DNA of 33,953 nt from Balamuthia mandrillaris (taxonomy: Eukaryota; Discosea; Longamoebia; Balamuthiidae). The notes beneath the pieces were generated by a model. It searched no databases, was not told the DNA's origin, and worked only from the letters and a program-made list of their open reading frames with translations. The translations under genes were made by a program, and so were the position numbers. The DNA is taken from contig JAVKOQ010000478.1 of the NCBI GenBank assembly GCA_031835245.1, forward strand, positions 1-33,953. The letters run 5' to 3'. Shown here piece after piece: positions 19,880 through 31,755 of this stretch; position 1 is the first letter of the stretch; the number at the start of each line of letters is the position of its first letter.

Positions 19880-22800
19880 GTCTTCTTTCTCTATTGCCGC
19901 AACTAAAATCAGCTCCGGTACATAACAAAGGATCAATCTATTCGATGGCTGCTGAGCCACATGTTGACAGGACAAGATACACGGCTTACTGCAGAACAAC
20001 TTCTCAACTGCGACGTCGCAAAGCTTGGAAGATTTTAATGGCAGGTGTTACCAGTATGTATACAAGGTTCTCCTTTGTTAAACTTCTCTCTGCATAACGT
20101 TGACAAGATGGTTGTTTCTCAAAGCTATCGCCCCACCAAACACAAGATTTTTACTTCCCTTTGTTTCTTCACTTGGCTCGAAATCCTCTTTCCTTCGCGG
20201 CAATGCTATTCGCTATCTTTCCAACTGGATTAAAAATGCAGGTACCCATTATCACATAAGGACTAATCCCTCGTTTCACAATATTGTTTTTTAACCGAGA
20301 CAAAGATGTTCACAAAGTTGTAGGTGACTTTGGAATTGAAGGATTGTCCAATTCTTTAAAGGTAACACACGTTCTTCTTTAAGTTTGTGCTTTGTATTGA
20401 CACCATTCTTTGCCAAGCGAATGAGATCGCCTTCCGATTATCCCGAGTTTAAGAAAGGACGAATGACCCAGAAAGTCAAAGATAACCTACTGATACTCGA
20501 GTTTATGTTGCAACTTTGTGAGAAAAGTACGTTGACGTATTGGAATTTTTCTTGGAGGTGACGACGTTAATGCTGTATTCAATAGGTTCGTACAAACGCA
20601 GATGCGCTTTTGAGCTGTACGCTCATGGAGCTGTTAAGAAAGCTGTTGAATTGTGTTATTCTGGCTTCGCGGCTGCCGATGTCAAACACACTGAAGTGTT
20701 GACCAATTTCCTCATCAGAGTTTTCCGAAGTAAACTGCCTCCTTTTTATTCTTTTATGAAACGTGATTTCTAATGATGTCTCTGCTTCTTGTTCTTTTCT
20801 TCTTTGGTAAACAGATCTACCAATCTACTGCGCTGTGAACAAGAAGCAGAGCATTGAGCATCTGCTTTCATGGTGGTTTTCTTCATCTGGACTCTATAGC
20901 ATCGGTGCAATGAACATGTTCAAAGGTTTACCACAGGCCGGAGGTTCGTTAATTATCACGCTGTTACAACCACTACATGCTTACATTATTTATCACGTCT
21001 ACAATTTTTCATGGAACAACAGAGGAAGCGGACTTATTTTTAAAGTGGTGGGATGTAACGCGTAGTGTATCTAAGAAACCACTTTACGACTTCTTGAACC
21101 TCTGTGAAGCCAGAAAAAGTAGGTTCACTGCAAATCAAAAAGTTTCTTCGTACTATTGACGCTCCTATCTTCTATAGCTCCTTCTGATCTGCCAAATCAA
21201 GCGAATATTCAGTTGATGCAAGAGATATTCTCTTCGATGAGCTTAGATAATACCTCCGCCAATGTATTGCTTCGTCTTCTGCGAGCAGGTAAATAGCATT
21301 TCGCTGTAAAGTTTCTTGGAATGGTAATTGTATATTAACGATTAGTCATAGATGAGCGTTGGATGCAACATGCCTCTATAATGTCATGTTGCACTGTTGA
21401 TCTAATTGGAACATTACCCACCACTCAATATTTGTTTCATTGCAAAACATGTTGGCCTGATAAACCGGAAAAAGGGTGTTGTCTCTCGTGCCTTCAATTG
21501 TGTCACGATGGCCACAAGGTGCTTGTTCTTCTTCATCTCCATGCTCTTCTGCTTCTTGTTCTTCTTGGTAGTATGTGTCTTGCGCCTCTTCTGAAACTTT
21601 TTCGAATTCTTCAATTGCTTTGCCTGTCTACAGATCAAGATATGGCAGGGTTTGTGCACTAAGGCTCTGTGTAATTGTAGGGAAGGAATTTCAAGTTGTA
21701 AAGCGACCATCAACAGCGTATTGCCACCAATTCTCCAATTCCCGGCTGCAGTATCAACCACTACTAATTCAACTGTGACACGACTATCAAGTGGAGGCAG
21801 GTTGCTTAGACGATCTTCTTCTGTTGTAGAAGTTGGCTTTGTGGTATGTTTGTTTGCTTTGGTTGTATCTTTTTCTCCATGCGTTTTATTTTTATATAAC
21901 AACCCCTGGTTAGTGCCCTAAGAACAGAGAAGCTTCTCTGTACCAATTTATGGAAGTAGATACGTCACGTCTTGATGAAGAAAAACCATACATTACCGCC
22001 TATTATTACGAGGTGAAGATTCTCAAACTGACCGGGTACTTCTTATTACACCATTCCGTTGCCTTTTCCTCCGCTCACAGTTTTGTGGTTTAAAACCTTT
22101 CAGGACCTTGTCGTTGGGTTTATGTGCTACAACTGAAGAAGATAAAGCGCAACTTCCAGGATTAATGCAGTTGTAAGTATAATTACATTAATGCGTGCTT
22201 CGATTTTGGTTATTCATCTTACGGTGTCTGTATCTGTTTAGGTCTTGCGGGTATCACAGCGACGATGGCAAACGCTACGAAGGAGGCAAGAAGACGGCTT
22301 ATTATGGGCCTCCCTATGGTGTTGGGGACGTGGTTGGATGTGGTGTCACTAACAACGGAAGTGTATACTATACGCTTAATGGGTTCTATTTGGGTTAGTC
22401 TATTGATCGTCTTTGCTTCCATATGCTTTCTTCTTATTTTGTTGTAAATGATAGGAATTGCTTTTGAATGTGCGGCGAAGAGACGCTTCCTAAATGGGGT
22501 TGTTGGAAAAGCAACCAAAGGCAAAGCGCGTGTACTTGTTAACACAGGCCATGACTTTATGTTTGATCACGCTAAGGTTTGGTATTTCTAATTTGCCTTA
22601 TGTGCTTTTGTTTTCCTCGCTTGCGCTTACCATGCTGTCCTCCAGATACTGCAAGACCTAATTGAACCTGGACTGCTTGAACTTCGTACGTACTTGTTTC
22701 TTCTCTTAATTCTTTCTTTCAATGACTCACAAATCATTTTTTTGAAAGACCCAGTAGCAACAACACTGATCAAAGACGATGCTATCTTGAACAAAGTCTT

Positions 22801-23557
22801 TCAGCCTTCAATAAGCGCTGAGTTGCAAGCCCACTTTCTGTATATTCTAAGCCAAGCATGTAAGTAAAATACTTGGGAATATAGCTCAATTTCTTTTCTT
22901 TATTCTCCCTAACCTGCACTGCATAGCACCAGAAAAAGCCCAACAGCTAGCCTCTAACATTGTTGCGCGCCTCAAATCTTGTAATTCTTCTGTCGTTTCT
23001 CGCATAATTGACTTTGTAATAGGTATGTATTTTTGACGTTATCTTACTTGTATTCTCACAATTGTCGTTAAATCTATAGCCTCCAGAATCACCTCCTCGC
23101 TGCTTCCAGAGTTGGTAGCTGTTGATACCAAGCAAACTGTTTCAATTCGAGGCACCAAGCCAGCAGTTCCTTATCTCAAATCAACTTCATCTTTCAGAAA
23201 GGCAAGCCACCCTGAACCGTTGTTATCTGGAAAAAGCTCAATTGCAGACACGAAGGTTCCTCCTAAGGCAACACCGACAAGGTCATCTCTGCCGCTCTCT
23301 ACCAGTTCGCACCGTTCACGGTCAGTGTGGACTCCTTCCTCGCCGGCTAGACGTCCCAGAAATATTTCATTATCGCAAGGTGCCATTCCATCATTGTTTT
23401 TTTCTTTAGCTTAAAACTCATAGCATTTATTAGGCATTGCTACTCGGCCATCCTCAATATCATCCACTGCACGTTCCAAACCGCAAAGTAAATATGGATC
23501 ACATATTATTCGACAGAAAGAGGACCTTATGGAAGGTGAGCAAAGTCAACGGAATGA

Positions 23558-23590
<33 letters not shown>

Positions 23591-24068
23591 CACTTAGTAT
23601 TGACATGGCTACGTGCAGAAAATGAAAATACCGCATCAGAGGATATTTCAGCACTGCTGGCCACAAAAGAACAACTCCATTCAATCATAGCATCACAGTT
23701 GCAAGAGGCTGTAGCCTCCACACGACATGACTTAGTGCCAATAACTGTCTTGTTGGCTCATGACCAGTCCGATCGAAGAGAATTAGTGCTCACGAACGAG
23801 CGTACCATGTCTTCTCTTAAAGCTCAATTCTCAGAGGTCTTTCCTGATATAAGTTACCACAAAATAGCTAAGGTACTCTTCGATTCTATCCTTTCGATTT
23901 TGTTGTCTTCTTTTGCGTTGGCACGTTCTAAGCGGAACCCCTCTACCTCCATGCATGCAGATTGAGAAGCTAACAGCGAGCGGACCGATAAAAATCGTAG
24001 GAGACAGCAATGTGGCAGTGCTGAGGGAGGGCGACGTGTTAATCTTCCATCTCTCCACCAACGACTAA
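18610..24068 (+). CDS. Ser/Thr kinase followed by helical repeats, UBR zinc finger and SPRY domain
   Basis: Eight exons from the ATG at 18610 to 20038 encode a whole kinase: MGGKPSAP (a myristoylation-type start), [13 protein letters not shown], alpha-C Glu ([14 protein letters not shown]), [24 protein letters not shown] and [10 protein letters not shown]. It resembles STE/NEK-type kinases. That frame stops at TAA 20036-20038. The +1 frame of the same exon ([11 protein letters not shown]) splices through a GTATGT donor into 20 further exons (20108 to 24068, 867 residues). These hold helical repeats (about 20108-21290), a UBR-type finger ([30 protein letters not shown]), a SPRY domain ([38 protein letters not shown]), a Ser-rich linker and a short C-terminal domain ([14 protein letters not shown]). 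Either one protein with a +1 shift, or two genes. No ATG was found for a separate second gene before about exon 11. Confidence 0.78.
19849..19875. repeat. (CT)n microsatellite in kinase intron 7
   Basis: CT array on the sense strand within the 19831-19912 intron, upstream of its AATCAG acceptor. Confidence 0.9.
23561..23588. repeat. (GA)n microsatellite in intron 26, purine on the sense strand
   Basis: About 14 GA units lie on the sense strand in the 23536-23618 intron. It is the single exception here to the pyrimidine-sense pattern of intronic arrays. Confidence 0.9.
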
Positions 24069-24204
24069 TCGGCAACGTTATTTATTTTGTAGTCCGTCAT
24101 CCATAAGACTTTTGGCGAGCTCCAACTCTTCTGTCTTGTTGTGCACTTTGCCATCTAACTTAGCCCTGTATTATTGAAAGGAGTTTAGTGTTCATCTTCC
24201 TTTC

Positions 24205-27200
24205 TCATAATCTTGCTCTAAACGAAGCGTAGACGTACTTAAAAACTTGTTTGAGAACGCTGGAAAATAGAGGCGAAGGTTGAAAGCCCATTTTCTTGAG
24301 ATCGTTTCCGTTCATCTCAAGCTTCATGTGTTGTAGATAGCTGAGAAAGACATGGACAAGCCGTCTCACTTGTTCATCTCCTTTCTTTGGTTGAGCAAAA
24401 GTGTTAGAACCTTCTTCAGCAGCGTTGATCTCAGAAAGTATAAATAGGATAGCTTCAAGGGGAAGAGGTTTCAACAAGTTATAGACATTGCTCCACTTGA
24501 ATCCCTCTTGTCGTTTGCCTGCTTCCTCTTCTTTCGCTTCTTCGCTCCAACTATGTTTTTGCCAAAGCTTAACGAGAAGTCCAAAGATTAAAGGGAAGGA
24601 GAAGAAGAAAACAAAACCTTCGTAGGGTTCGAAGGGCCTGGCGGGCATGCTTTCTTGAATCTACAAATCTGGTTTGAACAGGTTCTGGAAAAAGGAATCT
24701 GCTCATAACTTCTTTAAACTCGTTTTCTCTGCATAAAAGCAAATGAGCAAAAAAAATTGATAAGCAAATAGTGGAGATGATTACTTGGTGATTCTTGCTG
24801 TTATGGCGAGCAGGTAGAGCTTCCACCGCACTTCATTGCTAAGAGGAGGATTAAATTTAGACAACAAATACCATTCGATGGTATGCCCAGCAGCCTCAAT
24901 CAGTTGATCCTGTGGTGGATGCGTTTTAAACCGAAGAGATATTTTGTCCAACAGTTGGAGCTCTCTAAAGAACAAACAACATGTGTTAGCTATACGCAAG
25001 CATCAGACAAGCAAAATAAACAAACTTCAGCCGTTTCACACAACGGAACGGGACGTGAGTATCTTCTTCACAAAACATTTTTTCGAGCTCGTGGAAGAGG
25101 CGACTGCCAGAAAGTTGTTGAAAGAACTGTAATTTGGTGCAGTTTTTCACCAGTTTTAACGTTTGTGCTCCTAATAGCAGTGCGAGTAAGAAGCAAATCA
25201 ACAGAACCTAAAGCAATTGATGACAGACAAAGAGGATGACGGAGAAAGAGAGAAGAATGAAGAATGAAGAATGAAGAAAGAGGAAAGAAGAAAGAAGAAA
25301 GAAGAAAGAAGAAAGAAGAAAGAAGAAAGAAGAAAGAAGAAAGAAGAAAGAAGAACAGCGATAAAGGCAAAAACACTAAAACACCAGTACCCATAGAAAA
25401 GCCAAAACGTTGCTCAAAACGGATAGCTCTCAATATGCGAGTAGGATCTTCCACAAAACTTAACGAGTGCAGCACTCGAATTTTGCCTTGTTGAATATCC
25501 TTCTTACAGTCGAAAAAGTCGACAAGGCTGCCAAGTGCGCCAAGCGTTAGTTCAATGGCCATTGCATTGATGGTGAAGTCTCTTCTGTACATGTCCATCT
25601 TTATAGACGACAACTCAACTGTTGGCAACGCTGCTGGTCTATTAAAATAAAATGAATAAATCGACTAAATCATTAGCAGAACGAAACGAAGAGGAAAGAA
25701 GAAAGAACAAGGGTCAGGAACACGTACGTAGGATAGTATTCCAAACGGGCCATGCAAACGTCTATCTTGAGTTGGTTTGGTAGAGCGATGACTGCAGTTT
25801 TAAACTGAGCATGCTTCTTCACTTTGCCTTTCACTTCCTATTGAAATAGTCATTAGAAACTATATCAGGAACAAAAAAGAAACATTGATGTATCATTACT
25901 TTTGCAAGTTGATCCGTAAACGCATCAATGTCCCCTTCAACCACCAGATCAATATCATCGTTTTGACGATGCATCAACAAGTCTCTGACGAATCCCCCTA
26001 CCACAAAAACTCTACATCCAATGGCTTTGGCAACGTCGCCAGCTTGAGTAAGGAACTCGAAAATGTCGCTGGATAAAGAACTCTTCATAAGTGGAAGAAC
26101 GATGTTTCTTTGCGCCGTTTCTCTTTCTCTCCACTCCATTTCTGGGCTTTTCTCCTTTGTGTCGTCTTCGTTTTTCTTGTTGTTGTTTTCTTTTTTTGTT
26201 TCTTCTTCTTCTTCTTCATTTGTTGTGCCTTGGTCGTTTCTAAATCGTTTTTGAGTAGAAGAGGATTGATCGGTTGATGCATTACCTCTTTCCTCATCTT
26301 CCTCTCTTTTCTCCTCTCCTGACTTCCTTTTCTTCTTTCGTGCTTGCATCCTTTCTTTACCTCTTCTTCGTTTTGCTTCTGCGAAGGAAACTGGAAAGCG
26401 TGATGGTTCCTGCAACAGAATGTGCATCAAGTCTGTTCTGGATATAACACCTACCAATGATTCATCGGCGTCTTCGCTTTGACCATCTCCCTCCAGGATT
26501 GGCACTATCCGCTGACCTTCTCCCAATATAACCTCTTTAGTAACATTCAAGTTAATAAAAACAATGGAAAAGAAATAACTGAAAGTGGAACATAAAAACA
26601 CAAAAGAGAAGATAAATAAACTTTAAGAACCAACCAATAGCTTTGTCAAGAGGGTCCTTGGCATAAAGATAAGAGAAATCAGTGCTCATGTACTCCTCCG
26701 CTAGAACATCAGAAAGATTATGATGGACAGCTTTTTCAGTGATGACCCTATCCAAAATGCCGACTACTTTTCTTCTATTAATGGTGTTGTTATTTGAAGC
26801 GCTTCTTTCTTCCTTCTCTTTCTCCTCCTCTTGTACTGTTTCTCCAGAGGAGGGGGGAAGCCCTTCTACCACTGGTGCTTTCTTCAAATTGAACCGAAGG
26901 AAGAGTTTTGATACGTCTGCCATCGTTTGTTTACTGTAAAGAAGACAGAATAGAGAAGAAGAAGAAGAAGAAGAAGAAGAAGAAGAAAAAAAAAAGAAGA
27001 AGAAGAAGAAGAAGAAGAAATAAGAAAATGGGCATAGAAAGAGCAAAAGTAAGCGAAGAATGACAAGAGGGAAACAAGAGAGTGTGAGAAGACAGATACC
27101 TGTAAGCAACTACAGGAGGCTTTGTCATGATCTGTTCCAGCCGTACTGGAGGTGACATGTGAGACACCAACAGAGCATATAGCTCATTGTGGACTTGTTC

Positions 27201-27526
27201 AGCTGTCACGTCTTTGACTGTGGCAGAAGCGGCGCCAGCATGGCCTCCCCCACCAAAGCTTTGGCATATTCTTCCAACGTCCACCACGCTTTGTCCTTCT
27301 TCATCTGTTTCCTTGTGGTAAATACTTTGTTTTTTCAAAAATAATGAAACAAAATAAGATACCTTTACTGCCACCACGCGCTACTATGACAACCCTATCA
27401 GCCAACCTAGCCACCACAAACAGAGGACAACGCAATTGTTCTACTTCCATAAAACCTTGCACCATACTTCCGTCCGAAATCAGCATAGATAAAAAATTAA
27501 CAACAAGACATACATAAACAACGTAC

Positions 27527-27569
<43 letters not shown>

Positions 27570-28739
27570 AAAGGAGGCATTCACCTTGATAAGTTTTTGA
27601 CATATTGCTCGGACGCAACTTGACTGATGATGACCGGCTGGTCGTGAATAATGTACTCTTTTGCATTGTTACGTATATCTTCGGCCAGCTGTTTGCTTTC
27701 CTCATCGATCATCGATGGGTGGATTCCTCCACCAGATGATGCCATCGATTGGTTCATACGTTGATGCCGATGTTCTGACAGTGCGCTCAAGTCCATTCCT
27801 ACAATTTATTTTAGTTACTCTCAACCACAATACCAAATGCATATGAAAGAGTAAGAAAACGAAGAACACGAACCACAGGATAAGAGAAAAGAAGCCATCT
27901 CATAGTCATGAGGAGTGGTCGTATCATAAGTGAAGAAACCAGTGTCGTCATAGAGGGCAAGCCCAGCGAGAGTGGCTTCCTCCTTCGTCAACACCGACAC
28001 TGAGGAACCATCGACTTCCTCTTTCAAACCTGAAGTTGAACTTTCTCTTTCTTTCAACAGTTTGTGCAGTTCATAGAGAAGAATGGTGGTGCAGGAGCCC
28101 CATCGACGCACCGTTTCGTGGTCTCCTGAGACATCATTCTCTGAGTTGGGGTGGTGGTCATATATAAGGACTTGCAGTTTATCCTCTGCTGTAATTACTT
28201 TAGCGCAACGTTTTCATTGGAAAGAAGAGAAGAGGAGAATAGCAGCAGAGAGGTAGAGCAGCAGAGAGGTAGAGCAGCAGAGAAGAAGAGAAGAGAAGGG
28301 AGGAGAGGAGAGAAGGAGAAGCGAAGGCACTAGAAAAGAAAGAAGAGAAGAGTGAGATACCATGCAAGCCTTGCTCTTGTTGCTTCTGGCGCAGCTCTAG
28401 CAAGGGATGGACATGACTGAAGCGGTGATAGTTCCTCCCGTCGACCATGACCAACCTCCTCACGTTAGTGAAGTCTATTTCCTTCAGGGAGAAGATGAAG
28501 TTGTGCTGCTTCAAGAAGTCCTCGTGCGCTTTGATCCAAGCGTTCAGGATCTCATCCATGCTCCCAGCAAACAGAAGAAAGATCTCCTCTCGCCGTTCCA
28601 CTTCTTTGCTTTGCCCTGCTCGATCTTGCAGTGCAAAGAGGCGGCCCGCCAAAACAGTAGCAGCAAGAGCATCAAAGTCCGCGTTCATGTGGCCGGTCAC
28701 CACTGTGACAAAGGGGGTGGTGTCCCCTTCTCCACCCAT
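24205..28739 (-). CDS. DHH-CBS-tRNA nucleotidyltransferase (bacterial-type CCA/A-adding architecture)
   Basis: Thirteen exons (28739-28361, 28197-27874, 27798-27585, 27466-27363, 27304-27100, 26933-26635, 26534-25900, 25837-25728, 25638-25391, 25170-25026, 24964-24785, 24728-24618, 24550-24205) sum to exactly 1100 codons. In order: a DHH phosphoesterase domain (GHMNADFDALAA, YDHHPN, LYDDTGFFTYDTTTPHD), DHHA1 (SFGGGGHAGAASA), two CBS repeats (LDKAI, LVGVISRTDLMHILLQ), a long charged linker, then the class II nucleotidyltransferase head (VGGFVRDLLMHRQ and DDIDLVVEGD), YRRDFTINAMAI, EDPTRILRAIRFEQRFG, SGSRLFHELEK and GNDLKKMGFQPSPLF. It would add CCA or its terminal A to tRNA 3' ends. DHH-CBS-polymerase fusions are typical of certain bacteria. 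Twelve introns show long residence in the nucleus. No targeting peptide is evident. Confidence 0.92.
25251..25355. repeat. GAAGAAA-rich repeat in tRNA nucleotidyltransferase intron 9
   Basis: Tandem GAAGAAA units on the plus strand (TTTCTTC in sense) lie in the 25390-25171 intron, the longest in the gene at 220 bases. Confidence 0.85.
26953..27020. repeat. GAA/TTC repeat in tRNA nucleotidyltransferase intron 5
   Basis: GAA units (TTC in sense) with an internal A-run lie in the 27099-26934 intron. Confidence 0.85.
27531..27566. repeat. (GA)n/(CT)n microsatellite in tRNA nucleotidyltransferase intron 3
   Basis: About 18 units, CT in sense, lie in the 27584-27467 intron a few bases after its donor. 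Confidence 0.9.
28211..28320. repeat. Purine-rich repeats (GCAGAGAGGTAGA and GAGAAG) in intron 1
   Basis: AGCAGCAGAGAGGTAG repeats and GAGAAG runs lie in the 28360-28198 intron of the minus-strand gene, so they are pyrimidine-rich in sense. Confidence 0.8.
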
Positions 28740-28877
28740 TTGCAGTGCACGCCTTTCTTTCTCTCTCTTTCTATTTTTGCAGACAAAATTTCTCCGATAT
28801 TTTATCACAAATAGGTTAATTATCCGGAACAGGTTAAAATTTTTTTGTGCCACGTCATCCGATTGGTGTGTGTCGTC
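28740..28877. promoter_or_regulatory. Shared upstream region of two divergent genes
   Basis: Only 138 bases separate the start codon of the minus-strand tRNA nucleotidyltransferase (28739) from that of the plus-strand pyrophosphorylase (28878). Both promoters and 5' leaders must fit here. The middle is AT-rich (ATATTTTATCACAAATAGG region). No TATA box or defined operator can be assigned with confidence. Confidence 0.55.
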
Positions 28878-31124
28878 ATGAGAAACAAAAGCCAACAAAA
28901 AAAAAAAAAGAAAAGCAAAGGAATGGAAGAGAGAATGAGCAGACGAGAAAGGGAGGAGCGGCTGCGGAAGGATTACGAGGAAGCGGGCCAAGCACATGTC
29001 TTTCGTTTCGTGGACTCGCTTTCAGAGGAAGAAAGGGAAAGGCTGTACTCCCAACTTGAACAGATAGATGTCAAAGACCTCAACCTCAAGTACGCAAGAG
29101 CTGCTGGTATCACTTGAGTCTTCCATCCTCTCCCTCTTTCTTTCTGTCTTGTCGTTTCTGTCTTCTTTCTTTCTTTATTTCTTGTCGTTTCTTTCTTTCT
29201 TGTCGTTTCTTGTCGTTTCTTTCTTGTCGTTTCTTGTCGTTTCTTTCTTTCTTTCTTGTCGTTTCTTTCTTTCGGAAACATTAAAAAAACAATGTAGCGG
29301 GTCTTCAACAGAAAAAGCAATACATGGAAAAGGTGGAGCCTTTGAAGGAGGTCACCAAGCTGGCAACAGCCTCCACCACAGAGCGGGAGAGGTGGACGCA
29401 GCTTGGCTATCGCAAGATCAAGGAAGGGAAGGTGGCTGCCTTGGTGCTGGCTGGAGGGCAGGGCACGAGGCTGGGCTCAGACCAGCCCAAGGGCACCTAC
29501 GAGGTCGGGCTGCCCTCTGGCAAGTCCCTGTTTCAGCTGCAGGCAGAGCGCTTGTTGAAGGTGCAGGAACTTGCTGCACATGCTACTGGTGTTGGTATGT
29601 TGTCCCTTGCTTTTCTTCATCTCGTAACTGTCTTCTTTTCTCCTGCCTTCCTCTTCTTCCCTCCTTGCCTTGCTCTGCGTCTCTCCTTTTAATGCTTACC
29701 CCTTTTTTCTCCTACATTTTACAGAGACAACAACAGTGATGTGGTATGTGATGACGAGCGATGCAACGGACCTGCCTACGAGGGACTACTTTAAAAACCA
29801 CAATTACTTTGGGCTAAAGAAAGATAACATTTTCTTCTTTGTTCAAGGCACGTTACCGTGCCTCACCCCGGAAGGAAAGATCATCATGCAGTCCAAAGAA
29901 GAAGTGTCCAGCGCTCCAGATGGAAATGGGGGTTTATTTCATGGTTCGTGTTTCCATTGCTTTCTTGCCAGCTGTATGAGTGCTCACATTCTAGCTTCCT
30001 GTTCCGTTCTTATGGAAATCTACTTTCTTACTTTGTATCTTTCTCTTATTGCTTTATTCCTTCGTTTTCTTGCCTTTTTATACAGCGCTGGAGAGGTCTG
30101 GAGCGTTGGCGGACATGAAAAATCGTGGCGTGGAGTATCTGTTCCAGTACAGCGTTGATAATATTCTGATAAAGATGGCAGATCCTACATTTGCTGGCTT
30201 TTTGTACGAACAGAACGCAGATTGTGGATGTAAAGTTGTAGCTAAGGTTTGCCTCTGTCTCTCTCTCTGTCTCTGTCTCTCTCTCTCATCTAGAATTGCC
30301 CCTCTCCCATCTGATACCAACAAAAATCAAAGACAAGAGAAAATGAATCGGTTGGGGTTGTATGCCTTCACGACGGTAAATATACGGTGTTGGAATACAG
30401 TGAGATCGCTCCAGAACTCTCCCGCCTTCGCAACGAATCGACCGGAGAACTCGTCTTCAATGCTGCTCACCTCTGTATTAACACTTTTCGAATAGACTTT
30501 CTGGAAAAAGCTGCCTCCACCTACGCCTCCCTTTTAGCGTACTCCATTCCACGGCCTTTCAATTCTTCGGCCCTTTCTTATTTCTCCTCTTAATTCCCTG
30601 TTCATTTCTCTCATTTTTCATCTCTTAAGAACAACCATTCTGACTCAACACTCTCATCACCCAGACATCATGTAGCAAAAAGGCCGGTGCCGGCCATCGA
30701 TGACAAAGGTTCTCCTCAAACAGTGAACGGATGGAAGCTAGAGCTGTTTATATTTGACGTGTTTGGCTTTGCCGAGAAGTTGGTAGCTTTCGAGGTGCCA
30801 AGGGAGCAAGAGTTCTCTCCGCTGAAAAACGGAGCGGAGAGTCTGGTGGATTGCCCGAGGACCTGCCGCCTGCATCTCAGCCGTTTGCACAAGAGCTTCA
30901 TCCAAGCGGCCGGCGGCAAGATCGTGCAGCTGGAACAGAAGAAGCCAAAGAAGAGAAATGGCGAGGAGAAAGAAGCAGCAGAGGAGGAGGAAAAGGAGGA
31001 GGACCTCATCTACACCGTGGAAGTATCGCCACTGTTGTCCTATGCGGGCGAAGGCCTAGAAGCAACTTGCCAAGGCAAGGTGTACGAGCTGAAGCCTGGC
31101 GTGCCCTTGCTTCTCTCGCCATGA
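28878..31124 (+). CDS. UAP1: UDP-N-acetylhexosamine pyrophosphorylase
   Basis: Six exons (28878-29106, 29298-29594, 29725-29943, 30086-30246, 30333-30538, 30665-31124) sum to 524 codons, 523 residues, the usual eukaryotic length. The enzyme makes UDP-GlcNAc from UTP and GlcNAc-1-phosphate for N-glycans, chitin and GPI anchors in the cytosol. Visible motifs are the nucleotide-binding [94 protein letters not shown] and [11 protein letters not shown], then [16 protein letters not shown] charged Lys/Glu insert ([18 protein letters not shown]) sits near the C-terminus. The ATG at 28878 gives a Lys-rich start; an in-frame ATG at 28923 is an alternative. The first intron carries TTTCTTGTCG repeats. 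Confidence 0.94.
29157..29275. repeat. TTTCTTGTCG-type repeat in UAP1 intron 1
   Basis: Interspersed TTTCTTTC and TTGTCGTTTC units, pyrimidine-rich in sense, fill much of the 29107-29297 intron. Confidence 0.85.
30252..30288. repeat. CTCTGT/CTCTCT repeat in UAP1 intron 4
   Basis: CTCTGTCTCT units on the sense strand lie in the 30247-30332 intron. Confidence 0.8.
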
Positions 31125-31613
31125 AACATGCATGTTACGCCAACAACAACACCAAAAAAAAAAGCAATGCTTGTTTGACCGCTGGTGTGTGTACAGATTG
31201 TCAAGAACCTTTCCACATGATAGTAAAGATTATCTTATTCTGCCACGTCAGTGTAGATCGAAAATTTACCAAATTTATAATTTAAGTAGAGGTTTTCCAC
31301 CGATTTTCGAATTAAACTTCTTCCTTTTGGCTTCCCCCGTTGTTGTTGCTTGGGCTGTGTAGAGGAGGGGAAGGAGGAGGAGGAGGGACAACATTGCTTG
31401 CTGTGGAGCGCAAAGGTCGTAGCGCCTAATTTTTGTTTGTCGGGATGTTGCAGCATACGGGTTCTATGCGGATTTTCCGCTTGTTGTCCTGAAAGTGCCC
31501 CCTTCCTTTGGGATGTATTGCTATTTTGGGGTGCACCTCCCGAACCATCAGCAACAACCCATCAGGGTACAACCATCAGATGATCTTGTGAACGGATTTG
31601 TGGTGGGGGGGAG

Positions 31614-31714
31614 TAAAGCGGCTCAATGCTTTGATCTGTCACTGAAAGTTTCAAACCACCAATCAAAAATCAAAACAGAGGCTTAAACTTACCATAAAAA
31701 GGCCTTTTCAGTTG
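31614..31714. mobile_element. MITE-like repeat, copy 2 (partial)
   Basis: Reverse-complement match to 7153-7253 with only a few differences over about 100 bases. It starts with the same TAAAGCGGCTCAATG end as copy 1. Similarity stops abruptly at 31714, where different sequence replaces the other half, so the opposite end is missing or was never part of the repeat. Confidence 0.6.
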
Positions 31715-31755
31715 GGGAGGACGTTTCCCCAACGTTCTTCCCTTTTGGGAAGAAC
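31711..31755. other. Two adjacent perfect hairpins
   Basis: First stem: GTTGGGG at 31711-31717 pairs with CCCCAAC at 31727-31733, 9-base loop. Second stem: GTTCTTCCC at 31734-31742 pairs with GGGAAGAAC at 31747-31755 with a TTTT loop. They lie back to back, directly after the conserved repeat. A structured small RNA is possible but unproven. Confidence 0.55.

Noticed and set aside
27301-27330. Exon 5 of the tRNA nucleotidyltransferase starting at GAAACAG
   Set aside because: The phase does not match. AAACAG as acceptor, with DEEGQSVVDVG after it, keeps the frame into DHHA1.
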